Below are positions 7,794-13,773 of a DNA stretch of 13,773 nucleotides, piece by piece; position 1 is the stretch's first letter; every line of letters begins with the position of its first letter. The position numbers and the translations under genes were made by a program. Source of the stretch: Candidatus Latescibacterota bacterium (GTDB lineage Bacteria; Latescibacterota; UBA2968); assembly GCA_018650745.1 (NCBI GenBank), contig JABIFK010000709.1:1-13773 (forward strand). Direction: 5' to 3'. The notes under the pieces were generated by a model that searched no databases, was not told where the DNA came from, and was given only the letters and a program-made list of their open reading frames with translations.

Positions 7794-7912
7794 TATAGGA
7801 GTATGAGGCACCGAAACCGAACAGAGGTTCATCTTCTCCCATTTGTGTGAGAAGGTTACCGAGTGTAGCGAGGTCGGATGAGGGCCATGAAAGACTAAAA
7901 ACGAGGCTAGAG
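7794..7912 (+). other. 119-base spacer between two dioxygenase genes
   Basis: It contains a possible 14-codon frame from the ATG at 7803 (AGGAG too close to it) and a 6-bp inverted repeat, CTTCTC (7833-7838) with GAGAAG (7849-7854), without a T-run. No promoter or terminator is convincing, so read-through from the preceding gene is expected. Confidence 0.3.
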
Positions 7913-8734
7913 ATGACCGAGATTGAACAATATGAGTTTGACCGCCAAGGGTATATTGTGATCAAAAATATGCTGACCAATCAAGAGGTGGGATCATTAA
8001 GATCAGCAGTAGACGTATTGGAAGAACATGCTTTGGAATATGTGGACGAACCACCTCGATTGGTGAGTGCTTGGGGGCATGAGTATCATGTCAATAAAGA
8101 GAAGGGTTATCATGTTCAAGGAGCAAAAGAAGAAGGCAAGACATTAATTATTGAAGACTTCTGGAATGCGGATTCGGCATTTGATGTGTTATTGGATCAT
8201 TCAAAGACGATGGATTACGTGCAGGCGGTGGTGCGTAGCCGACCAACGATTAACAATTCTGAAATTCGTATTCGGTATAAAGGCAATGCATCAAGCAGCC
8301 ACGGTGGGATGCGACCAGACAACAGCAAGTATCGGTATACGTTCACTGATCGTATTGATTGTATGATGGTGCGAATGGTTTATTTTATACATGATGTGAC
8401 AAATGAACAGGGCGCATTTTGCGTGGTGCCGGGTACACACAAGGGCAATTTGAAATGCCCTTATGAGAGTGATCCCAACGCGGAACCGGGGATGGTGGGC
8501 TTGGAAGTTAAAGCAGGAGATGCGATATTTTTTACCGAACATTTGCGGCACGGCGGGTTGACCAACCGTTCGGATCAAGTGCGCAAAACAATCCATGTCG
8601 GATATGGGCCCTATTGGATGATGTCGCAGAACATTGCAACAATGGACGATCCTCAATTTGTCACAGATGAAACATTGGCACGGTATACGCCTGAACAACG
8701 CGGTCTATTTCGCGCTTGGCCAGACAAAGAGTGA
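7913..8734 (+). CDS. PhyH-family protein with HGG in place of the HxD iron motif
   Basis: A 273-residue PhyH-fold protein. FDRQGYIVIKNML (9-21) opens the fold. The metal motif is S-H130-G-G132-MRPD, HxG rather than HxD/E; D136 is nearby but at a different spacing. Distal H213 (LRHGGLTNRSDQVRKT) and R224 are present, and VVPGTHKGNL (171-180) is the family loop. The start at ATG 7913 is preferred over a GTG at 7847: it has GAGG six bases upstream and matches the N-terminus of the neighbouring paralogue. HxG is the metal motif of PhyH-fold halogenases, which leave a site open for chloride, but many uncharacterised PhyH homologues also show HGG, so halogenation is a hypothesis. It sits second of four tandem PhyH genes. 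Confidence 0.88.
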   Translation: MTEIEQYEFDRQGYIVIKNMLTNQEVGSLRSAVDVLEEHALEYVDEPPRLVSAWGHEYHVNKEKGYHVQGAKEEGKTLIIEDFWNADSAFDVLLDHSKTMDYVQAVVRSRPTINNSEIRIRYKGNASSSHGGMRPDNSKYRYTFTDRIDCMMVRMVYFIHDVTNEQGAFCVVPGTHKGNLKCPYESDPNAEPGMVGLEVKAGDAIFFTEHLRHGGLTNRSDQVRKTIHVGYGPYWMMSQNIATMDDPQFVTDETLARYTPEQRGLFRAWPDKE

Positions 8735-8790
8735 TCGAACCCAAAACAAAGCATTCCCATGATATTGCACATTTCGAAGGAATTAAGACC

Positions 8791-9615
8791 ATGTATACAA
8801 CGACCAAAAGCATAATCGTAAAAGACGCCGAACCATTTGATGAAGCGAAGACCCGAGAACTTGTAGGCCAGTTCCATCGCGATGGGTATTTGTTTTTAAA
8901 GGGCGTGTTGAACACAGAAGAAGTGGATGTGCTTCGTGAACTGATGGAAAAAAAATATCAAGATCCCAAAATGCATGAAGAAGCAGGCGATCATATTCGG
9001 GGTATGAGTATGATGCGCATGTATGAGTACGATGTCCATTTTCGAGATTTGATAGCACGGGAACCTGTGGTGAGTTTGGCAGAGGCCATTTTGGGTGACG
9101 ATTGTCATATGATGTCGCAAAATGCATTGCGTTATGAACCCGGTCAAGGCGGCGGTTGGCATGTCGATGATCGGGTTCATGTACCACTGCCCGATGAGAT
9201 CCCACGACACGATGCACGGCTTCGATTACCGTGTTTTGTACTGAATACCTTGTTTCCTTTGAGCCGAATTGATGATGTGAAGTATGGCGTGACCGAGGTG
9301 GTACCCGGCAGTCATTATTCAGGTCGTAAACCTGGCGACCCACACGCAGACCCCGAGTTTGAAGGGCAAGGCCCGGTGTCGCTTTTGGGTGAACCGGGTG
9401 ATATGGTGATGTTCCACAATCAGGTGTGGCACCGTGGGCGAAAGAATGAGTCCGATCACATTCGTTATGTCGGTTCGGTGGTCTATAGCCAACGGATTAT
9501 TGCACAACGATTGTATCCATTTATTGACTATCGGATGCCAGAATATGTGTGGCAAGATGCAGACGATCGGATGCAACGGCTGTTAGGCAGGCATGAAAAA
9601 GGGGCGTATGGGTAA
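8791..9615 (+). CDS. PhyH-family oxygenase with intact HxD triad
   Basis: A 274-residue iron/2-oxoglutarate oxygenase. The triad is complete: H124 and D126 in GGGWHVDDRVH, distal H214 in QVWHRGRKNESDHIRYV, and R225 for 2-oxoglutarate. EVVPGSHYSG (169-178) is the family loop. FHRDGYLFLKGVL (28-40) marks the N-terminal part of the fold; about ten residues longer than in its neighbours precede it. The ATG has AAGGA nine bases upstream; the open frame extends back to 8716, but that would overlap the preceding gene and has no ribosome site. The C-terminal part (YPFIDYRMPEYVWQ) differs from the other copies, so it is not a recent duplicate. It is the one tandem copy expected to be a classical hydroxylase. 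Substrate unknown. Confidence 0.92.
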   Translation: MYTTTKSIIVKDAEPFDEAKTRELVGQFHRDGYLFLKGVLNTEEVDVLRELMEKKYQDPKMHEEAGDHIRGMSMMRMYEYDVHFRDLIAREPVVSLAEAILGDDCHMMSQNALRYEPGQGGGWHVDDRVHVPLPDEIPRHDARLRLPCFVLNTLFPLSRIDDVKYGVTEVVPGSHYSGRKPGDPHADPEFEGQGPVSLLGEPGDMVMFHNQVWHRGRKNESDHIRYVGSVVYSQRIIAQRLYPFIDYRMPEYVWQDADDRMQRLLGRHEKGAYG

Positions 9616-9651
9616 GAATAATAAGCGCAATTATATGATGAACAAATAGAC

Positions 9652-9687
9652 GTAGGGGCAGGGTCTTCGTGCCCTCTGTTTTTAAGA
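9652..9687 (+). repeat. GC-rich hairpin between dioxygenase genes, repeat-like
   Basis: GGGCA (9656-9660 region) can pair with TGCCC around GGGTCTTCG, which holds a TTCG turn, and five T follow soon after. It stands out from the AT-richer surroundings and resembles the dispersed 'GTAGGGGCA' palindromes seen in some environmental bacteria. It may also weakly attenuate transcription before the fourth PhyH gene. There is only one copy in this window. Confidence 0.35.
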
Positions 9688-9710
9688 ATGAATGCGTTCA
9701 AAGAGGCCAT

Positions 9711-10574
9711 ATGGATACACCATCAGAAAACCCAGATGTTGCTTTACAAGATTATATGTTTGATCTACAAGGTTATTTGTTGCTCGAAGGCGCGGTGTCG
9801 AAGGAAGACGTCGCGGAGATGAATGTGTGGATAGATGATCATGAAGGTGCTGTGGATGGCAGTAGAAGACGAGGGGCGAGTGACGATTCGGGTACGTGGA
9901 TTGGAAATGTGGAGACCCATACCTATGGCAAACAAGATGGGCTAAACTTTCAGAATATTATTGAGGCGGGGGCCGTTTTTGAACGGATGATTGATCACCC
10001 CTCGTGGATCAATTTGGCCAAGCGATACATCAATGTGGATGTGAATGGTGTTTCCATTCACGAGAATTTTTTAACCGTGCGTGGGCCGGGTGGATTTATC
10101 AACATTCATTGTGGTGGGCACGCGCCGTTGTGTTATTTGTCGTTTCGTCACCCCAATACGGGTGCGTGGATGGTGGGCCAGATTAATGTGTTGGTGGCGT
10201 TGACAGATATTGGGCCGGGTGATGGACCTACGGTGCTGGTGCCGGGCAGCCATAAGAGTACCGAAGTGCATCCGCGGTTGTGGGTAGATGGCGAAGGGAA
10301 GATCAGCCACGGTCGAGAACCGGCAGGTACAGCAGTGGGCATGAAAGAGATATATATGAAGGCCGGAGATGCGCTGTTTTTTACCGATGCGATTTCGCAT
10401 GGGTCTGCAGAGCGAACGCATGAAGGGTTTCGCCGCACACTTATATATCGGTACTCGCCTCGGTTTACTCGCACGCGGTTTCACTATGTGCCATCTGCTG
10501 GGCTTTTGGAACGGCTTACAGATGAGCAACGGAAGATCATTCAGCCGATTCCACCAAGAAGGTCGCCTGAATAA
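9711..10574 (+). CDS. PhyH-family protein with HCG in place of the HxD iron motif
   Basis: A 287-residue PhyH-fold protein. FDLQGYLLLEGAV (17-29) opens the domain. The metal region is INIHCGGHAP: H133-C-G135, so HxG, with Cys134 between. Distal H230 (AISHGSAERTHEGFRRT) and Arg 241/242 are kept, and VLVPGSHKST (175-184) is the family loop. The ATG at 9711 has AGAGG upstream and is preferred to a GTG at 9669 that lies inside the hairpin region. It is the longest of the four tandem copies, with extra Gly/Arg/Asp-rich sequence near 45-65. As with the HGG and HGT copies, it could be halogenase-like, need another ligand, or have lost oxygenase chemistry. Last intact gene of the plus-strand set. Confidence 0.88.
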   Translation: MDTPSENPDVALQDYMFDLQGYLLLEGAVSKEDVAEMNVWIDDHEGAVDGSRRRGASDDSGTWIGNVETHTYGKQDGLNFQNIIEAGAVFERMIDHPSWINLAKRYINVDVNGVSIHENFLTVRGPGGFINIHCGGHAPLCYLSFRHPNTGAWMVGQINVLVALTDIGPGDGPTVLVPGSHKSTEVHPRLWVDGEGKISHGREPAGTAVGMKEIYMKAGDALFFTDAISHGSAERTHEGFRRTLIYRYSPRFTRTRFHYVPSAGLLERLTDEQRKIIQPIPPRRSPE

Positions 10575-10714
10575 AAATTTCCAAACCCTTTGCCCAACTT
10601 GAAACGCCGTGCTTCGGGTACAATCGGTGCAAGATTTGGGGCTTGTTGCTTCCGAGTATTGGATTGTGTTTGAAAAACGGATAGAGGCTTCGTTCTGGTG
10701 TAGCGGGAGGGGAT

Positions 10715-10985
10715 ATGATAGACAGACTACAATCTGATCAATTTGAACAGGTCAGGTCGTTGTTTCAAGCGTCCCATATGCCGTTTGTGATGGAGGCGAT
10801 GATTGCGGGCAATACACCAGCACGTGTGTGGGTAGACGATGCAGGAGCCCCAGTCGATTTTTGTTTGGGGCGAAGACGGGTGTTGTTATTTGGGTGGTGA
10901 TGGAAAGAATGATGCGTTTAATCGGGATCTAAAGCGGGTTTTTGTAAATGAGGTTGTGCCCGAGGCGGTGTCACGTAATTTGTCA
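10715..10985 (+). pseudogene. acetyltransferase-like remnant, frameshifted and cut short
   Basis: The gene starts at an ATG behind GGGAGGGG and reads FEQVRSLFQASHMPFVMEAMIAGNTPARVWVDD, then loses frame and stops at 10898-10900. In the +1 frame the reading continues as QSIFVWGEDGCCYLGGDGKNDAFNRDLKRVFVNEVVPEA. Removing one C from CCCC at 10848-10851 joins the two parts smoothly. The joined product resembles the first ~85 residues of GNAT-type acetyltransferases (GNAT_acetyltran-like, normally ~250 residues). The catalytic acetyl-CoA-binding half is missing: a transcription terminator follows directly. So this is either a decayed gene or a short protein with one sequencing error. The family call is tentative; the frameshift is clear. 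Confidence 0.5.
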
Positions 10986-11018
10986 AGCGAGATTGCAACA
11001 TGCAATCTCGCTTTTTTT
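10986..11018 (+). terminator. strong terminator between the dioxygenase island and the sulfatase
   Basis: AGCGAGATTGCA (10986-10997) pairs perfectly with TGCAATCTCGCT (11001-11012) around a 3-base loop, followed by seven T (11012-11018). It closes the plus-strand unit. The convergent sulfatase stop codon lies within the T-run, so the same hairpin is immediately downstream of that gene, though without a good T-run on that strand. Confidence 0.95.
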
Positions 11019-12393
11019 ATTCTTTCATCATCGCTTTAATCCGTTCTTCATACAGGCCATCATCTCTTGGCCACTCCAAAACTTCGGCATCTGGTGCATC
11101 ATTTTCGGGCAACCATTGGGATAGAATTTCCATGATGTCCTCTTGTGCAGGATCATCGGCCAAGTTGTGCCATTCCATTTCGTCATTTTCGTGATCATAC
11201 AATTCTTCAGACCCATCGGCATATTGAATGTATCGCCATCTTTCCGAGCGAATGGCATGATTTTTGTGGCCGTGGGTTGTGATGGCTGGATAGGGCCAGT
11301 TGCGGTCTGGGTTTGCCATGAGCGGTACGAGACTTTGCCCTTCGAGTTCTTCGCGTTTGGGAAGGTCACACAGTTCAATGAGTGTGGGGTAGATGTCGAT
11401 GAGGCTAACGGGTTTTGAACACGTACTGGGCAAATATCCGGGTGCTGAAAATAATAAGGGTACCCGCGTTGCTTCTTCCCACAACGTGCTTTTCTTCCAG
11501 TGTTCCTTCTCTCCTAAGTGCCAACCATGATCTGCCCATAGAACAATGACGGTATTGTCTGCATACGCACTGGTATTTAACACACCGAGCAATCGGCCAA
11601 TCAAGGTATCGGCGTAACTCATACAGCCCAAATAAGACTGGATGGCTTTTTTCCACTGGTTTTCATCTTTAATGCGTTTGTGTGGGCCTCTATTCGCCCA
11701 CTTGCGTCCCACCTCTGAAACATCATCGAGATCGTTTTTAAATGTATCTGGTAGTTCAATGTCGTCTAAGTTGTATTGCTCAATATATTTTTTTGGCGCG
11801 TGCCACATCAAGTGTGTTGTGGTAAACCCACATGTCAAAAAGAAGGGTTTGTCATGCTCTGCTTGCAGTTGTTCCACACAATAACTGACAGACTTGGAAT
11901 CTCCCATTTCTTCGTCTGCGACATCCATCGGCCCCCAATCCAAATTGCCCATGCTTTCCATACCATTGACTGGTAGGTGATCTGGGCGTGCACCTTTATA
12001 CCCTTGTTGAAAAGGGCTTGGCATATATGAATCCCACGACATGGGATCGGGAAATTTGCCGTGGTATACTTTGCCACTGCCGGTTGTGAGGTATCCATTT
12101 TTCTGGAAGTGCTGTGGGAGAGTGACGCAGTCTTTACCTGCGTCTGAAAAGCGCAGCGGTTGTCTGTTGTTGTAGACACCTGTTGTAGAGGGACGCAGCC
12201 CACTCATGAGGCTTGCACGTGATGGATTGCAAATGGGAGCCTGACAATACCCGCGTTCAAATACGGTACTGCGTTCGGCGAGGCGATTCATGTGTGGGGT
12301 AACTGCATTGGGTGCGCGATCTAAAAATCCGACATAATGGTTCATATCGTCAAATGAGATGAACAACACATTGGGTTTGTCATTTTTCGCCAT
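11017..12393 (-). CDS. type I (formylglycine) sulfatase, iduronate-2-sulfatase-like
   Basis: A 458-residue sulfatase that hydrolyses sulfate esters. The signature C55-N-P-S-R59 (APICNPSRASLMSG) carries the Cys converted to formylglycine. Metal ligands D15/D16 (FISFDDMNHYVGFL) and D288/H289 (LWADHGWHLGEKEHW) are present, as is K108 in GSGKVYHG. The layout resembles iduronate-2-sulfatases and bacterial sulfated-glycan sulfatases. The ATG at 12393 has AAAGGAG at an ideal six bases; a longer frame to 12501 would start with TTG and lacks a ribosome site. From this start there is no signal peptide, unlike most sulfatases acting on extracellular glycans, so it may act on imported or intracellular sulfate esters. 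It lies 223 bases downstream of the kinase gene on the same strand. No maturation enzyme is in the window. Confidence 0.93.
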   Translation of the reverse strand: MAKNDKPNVLFISFDDMNHYVGFLDRAPNAVTPHMNRLAERSTVFERGYCQAPICNPSRASLMSGLRPSTTGVYNNRQPLRFSDAGKDCVTLPQHFQKNGYLTTGSGKVYHGKFPDPMSWDSYMPSPFQQGYKGARPDHLPVNGMESMGNLDWGPMDVADEEMGDSKSVSYCVEQLQAEHDKPFFLTCGFTTTHLMWHAPKKYIEQYNLDDIELPDTFKNDLDDVSEVGRKWANRGPHKRIKDENQWKKAIQSYLGCMSYADTLIGRLLGVLNTSAYADNTVIVLWADHGWHLGEKEHWKKSTLWEEATRVPLLFSAPGYLPSTCSKPVSLIDIYPTLIELCDLPKREELEGQSLVPLMANPDRNWPYPAITTHGHKNHAIRSERWRYIQYADGSEELYDHENDEMEWHNLADDPAQEDIMEILSQWLPENDAPDAEVLEWPRDDGLYEERIKAMMKE

Positions 12394-12419
12394 TTTATAC
12401 TCCTTTAAACCAGCTGAAA

Positions 12420-12444
12420 CCACGGGGGAGCGTGGAAATGTCAA
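12420..12444 (-). promoter_or_regulatory. TTGACA and small hairpin upstream of the sulfatase
   Basis: On the minus strand a perfect TTGACA (12444-12439) is followed by CCACG-ctcccc-CGTGG (12435-12420). No good -10 stands at 16-18 bases, so it is only a possible promoter/operator. The rest of the 223-base spacer shows nothing clear. Confidence 0.2.
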
Positions 12445-12616
12445 GATAACGAAAGATAATCTGTAAACGAGCAAACTCAACGATAATAATGGTTGCCTCA
12501 ATTCTGATCGATGTTAGATATTTCCTCAACGGGTTTGTGCCATAGGCCATTCTGAAAGGGTCTCTGGAACCAACTTTTCCTCTCTTACGTTTCCATACAG
12601 ACTTCAACATTTATAC

Positions 12617-13534
12617 CTAAAGCAGGTTGTCCAACACCTCGGCGCGTCTGAGGGCGTCGGGCCAACCGCCATTTGGATCGTCTATACCCCATTTGGACCA
12701 GATGCAGGACAGAACGATGCCCCATTTGATAACACGATCACGTGGCATGCCCAATTCTTCGATCATGATGTGGATGCGGCGTATGTCGATCTCGTTTTTA
12801 TCTTTTCCTTCGCAAGATTCATCAGGGTAGTTGGCCAAGAATGCGCCCACTTCATAACCTGGGTCACCGTAATATCCTTTGGGGTCGATGGTGAGCCACG
12901 GTTCGCGTGTGGCACTTAGAATGTTGTAGTGATGGAGATCGGCGTGGAGGAGGACGGTTTCGGTGCTGGTCTCCATGAGTTCTTTATAGAGTGTTTCTGC
13001 ACGTGAGGCCCATTTTTCGGGGAATATACCTGTGGTACCGCTGTTCTTTTTGCGGAGTCTGTCGAAACCTTCTATTTCGTAATCGGTGGATACAAAATTG
13101 TGTTTTGCTGGGAGGGGTTTCCAGAACCTTTTCATTTGGCGAGAGGCGATGCGCGTGTTTTCGTCGTCGTCTGTATTGACGGATAGGGGCACACCGGGAC
13201 GTGCGCGTTCGATCATGATGGTGCCTAATTTTTCGTCATAACCGAGGAGCTTGATGGTGCTGTCGCCGTTACACACTTCCAATGCGTGGCGTTCTCGTAA
13301 TTCCTCAAGTATCGTAGCTGGCACACTTTTGAGCACCACTTCGGTGCCATCCGATTGTGTGGCGGGTGTGATATATCCGTAGGACATTTCGGCATAGTCT
13401 TCGGTCATGGGTGCTTCAATATGTAGGTCCCATTTTTTTGCACAGGTTGCGAGGATGTCTGGCAATTGGGCGAGCCAATCGACCCACTTTTTGTTACGCG
13501 ATAATCTTTCTGGAATTTCGATGGGTATGGACAT
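12617..13534 (-). CDS. aminoglycoside O-phosphotransferase, APH(6)/hydroxyurea-kinase family
   Basis: A 305-residue cytoplasmic kinase of the family that includes streptomycin 6-kinases and hydroxyurea phosphotransferase; it would phosphorylate a small hydroxylated antibiotic or metabolite with ATP. K69 in VVLKSVPA suits the ATP-binding lysine. The catalytic loop is H197-A-D199-L-H-H-Y-N204 (VLLHADLHHYNIL). The metal-binding motif is D217 in LTIDPKGYYGDPGYEVGAFL. The tail IVLSCIWSKWGIDD is typical of the family. Length matches (~300). The ATG has AAAGG about ten bases upstream. The context does not show an antibiotic island, so a native substrate is as likely as a drug. It is the first gene of a leftward pair with the sulfatase, though the 223-base gap argues for separate promoters. 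Confidence 0.88.
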   Translation of the reverse strand: MSIPIEIPERLSRNKKWVDWLAQLPDILATCAKKWDLHIEAPMTEDYAEMSYGYITPATQSDGTEVVLKSVPATILEELRERHALEVCNGDSTIKLLGYDEKLGTIMIERARPGVPLSVNTDDDENTRIASRQMKRFWKPLPAKHNFVSTDYEIEGFDRLRKKNSGTTGIFPEKWASRAETLYKELMETSTETVLLHADLHHYNILSATREPWLTIDPKGYYGDPGYEVGAFLANYPDESCEGKDKNEIDIRRIHIMIEELGMPRDRVIKWGIVLSCIWSKWGIDDPNGGWPDALRRAEVLDNLL

Positions 13535-13555
13535 GATGGTTTTACCTTTCTTTGC

Positions 13556-13672
13556 TTATTCCTGTCGGTGTGATTGGAGGTCATTCGCCGTCCCGCCAAA
13601 GACTCGCGAATGAGGTGAACTAATAGACGCTCTTTTGTCGATTTTTTTGCCTCCTTTGTGGTTTCTTTTCAT
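13556..13672 (-). CDS. possible 38-residue basic peptide upstream of the kinase
   Basis: An ATG-initiated frame begins MKRNHKGGKKIDKRAS and ends DLQSHRQE. It has no ribosome site before the ATG; the only good one, AAAGGAGG, lies inside the frame. Its second half runs through a palindromic element, so the frame may simply be chance. Confidence 0.15.
   Translation of the reverse strand: MKRNHKGGKKIDKRASISSPHSRVFGGTANDLQSHRQE
13581..13613. repeat. palindromic REP-like element upstream of the kinase
   Basis: TCATTCGC (13581-13588) and GCGAATGA (13606-13613) form an 8-bp perfect inverted repeat around a 17-base GC-rich loop. It sits 47 bases before the kinase start. It is more GC-rich than the flanks and has no T-run, so it is not a terminator. 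Candidate dispersed palindromic repeat or operator. The remaining bases to the window edge show nothing definite. Confidence 0.4.
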
Positions 13673-13773
13673 GTGGATAAAATCGTTTGCGGTTTTGAGT
13701 GATTATAGAGCTTAGATGATCGAGGTTTTGCCCAGATATACGTTTGGAAGCCTGAAAAATGGGTAAAAATACA

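Noticed and set aside
12394..12501. Sulfatase start at 12501 with a hydrophobic leader resembling a signal peptide
   Set aside because: The start codon would be TTG without a ribosome site, while ATG 12393 has an ideal AAAGGAG.
5788..13634. The 14-base string TAATAGACGCTCTT occurs at 5788-5801 and 13621-13634
   Set aside because: One match of this length is expected by chance in a window of this size, and one copy is inside hemJ coding sequence.
1..13773. CRISPR array, tRNA, rRNA, transposase or integrase
   Set aside because: No regularly spaced repeats, cloverleaf-like segments or mobile-element proteins were recognised on either strand.

Overview
The window looks like chromosomal DNA from an uncultured, Gram-negative-type marine or host-associated bacterium with base composition near 50% GC by eye. 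The gene mix is five phytanoyl-CoA-dioxygenase-like (PhyH) genes, a formylglycine sulfatase, a secreted beta-helix protein and a MurA with Asp instead of the catalytic Cys. PhyH and sulfatase expansion recalls Poribacteria, Latescibacterota and Planctomycetota, but nothing here fixes the lineage, so this is inference only.

Left part (1-2350). A 5'-partial M20 amidohydrolase runs leftward off the window. It is divergent from a rightward pair: a canonical HxD PhyH oxygenase and a stand-alone FliM middle-domain protein that lacks the CheY-binding N-terminus, the GGxG loop and the C-terminal SpoA domain. A strong hairpin terminator closes this unit.

Middle minus-strand block (2427-5958). Read leftward it holds hemJ (protoporphyrinogen IX oxidase), broken by an in-frame TAA at a position that is normally Trp; then a secreted right-handed beta-helix protein; then murA with the Cys-to-Asp change expected to give fosfomycin insensitivity.

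Plus-strand dioxygenase island (6163-11018). A STAS-GHKL ATPase switch protein is followed after 11 bp by four divergent PhyH proteins in tandem, then a frameshifted, truncated acetyltransferase remnant and a 12-bp-stem terminator. Three of the four tandem PhyH proteins lack the usual iron-binding carboxylate (HxG or HxT instead of HxD/E); one keeps HxD. HxG/A is the metal site of iron/2-oxoglutarate halogenases, which share the PhyH fold. The cluster could therefore be a small oxidative or halogenating tailoring set under a partner-switching regulator. This is the best candidate in the window for something undescribed, but it remains a hypothesis.

Right part (11017-13773, minus strand). A cytoplasmic-looking sulfatase lies downstream of an APH(6)-family antibiotic kinase. 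Upstream of the kinase is a palindromic, REP-like element.

No tRNA, rRNA, CRISPR array, transposase or integrase was seen. No gene-free stretch exceeds 300 bases.
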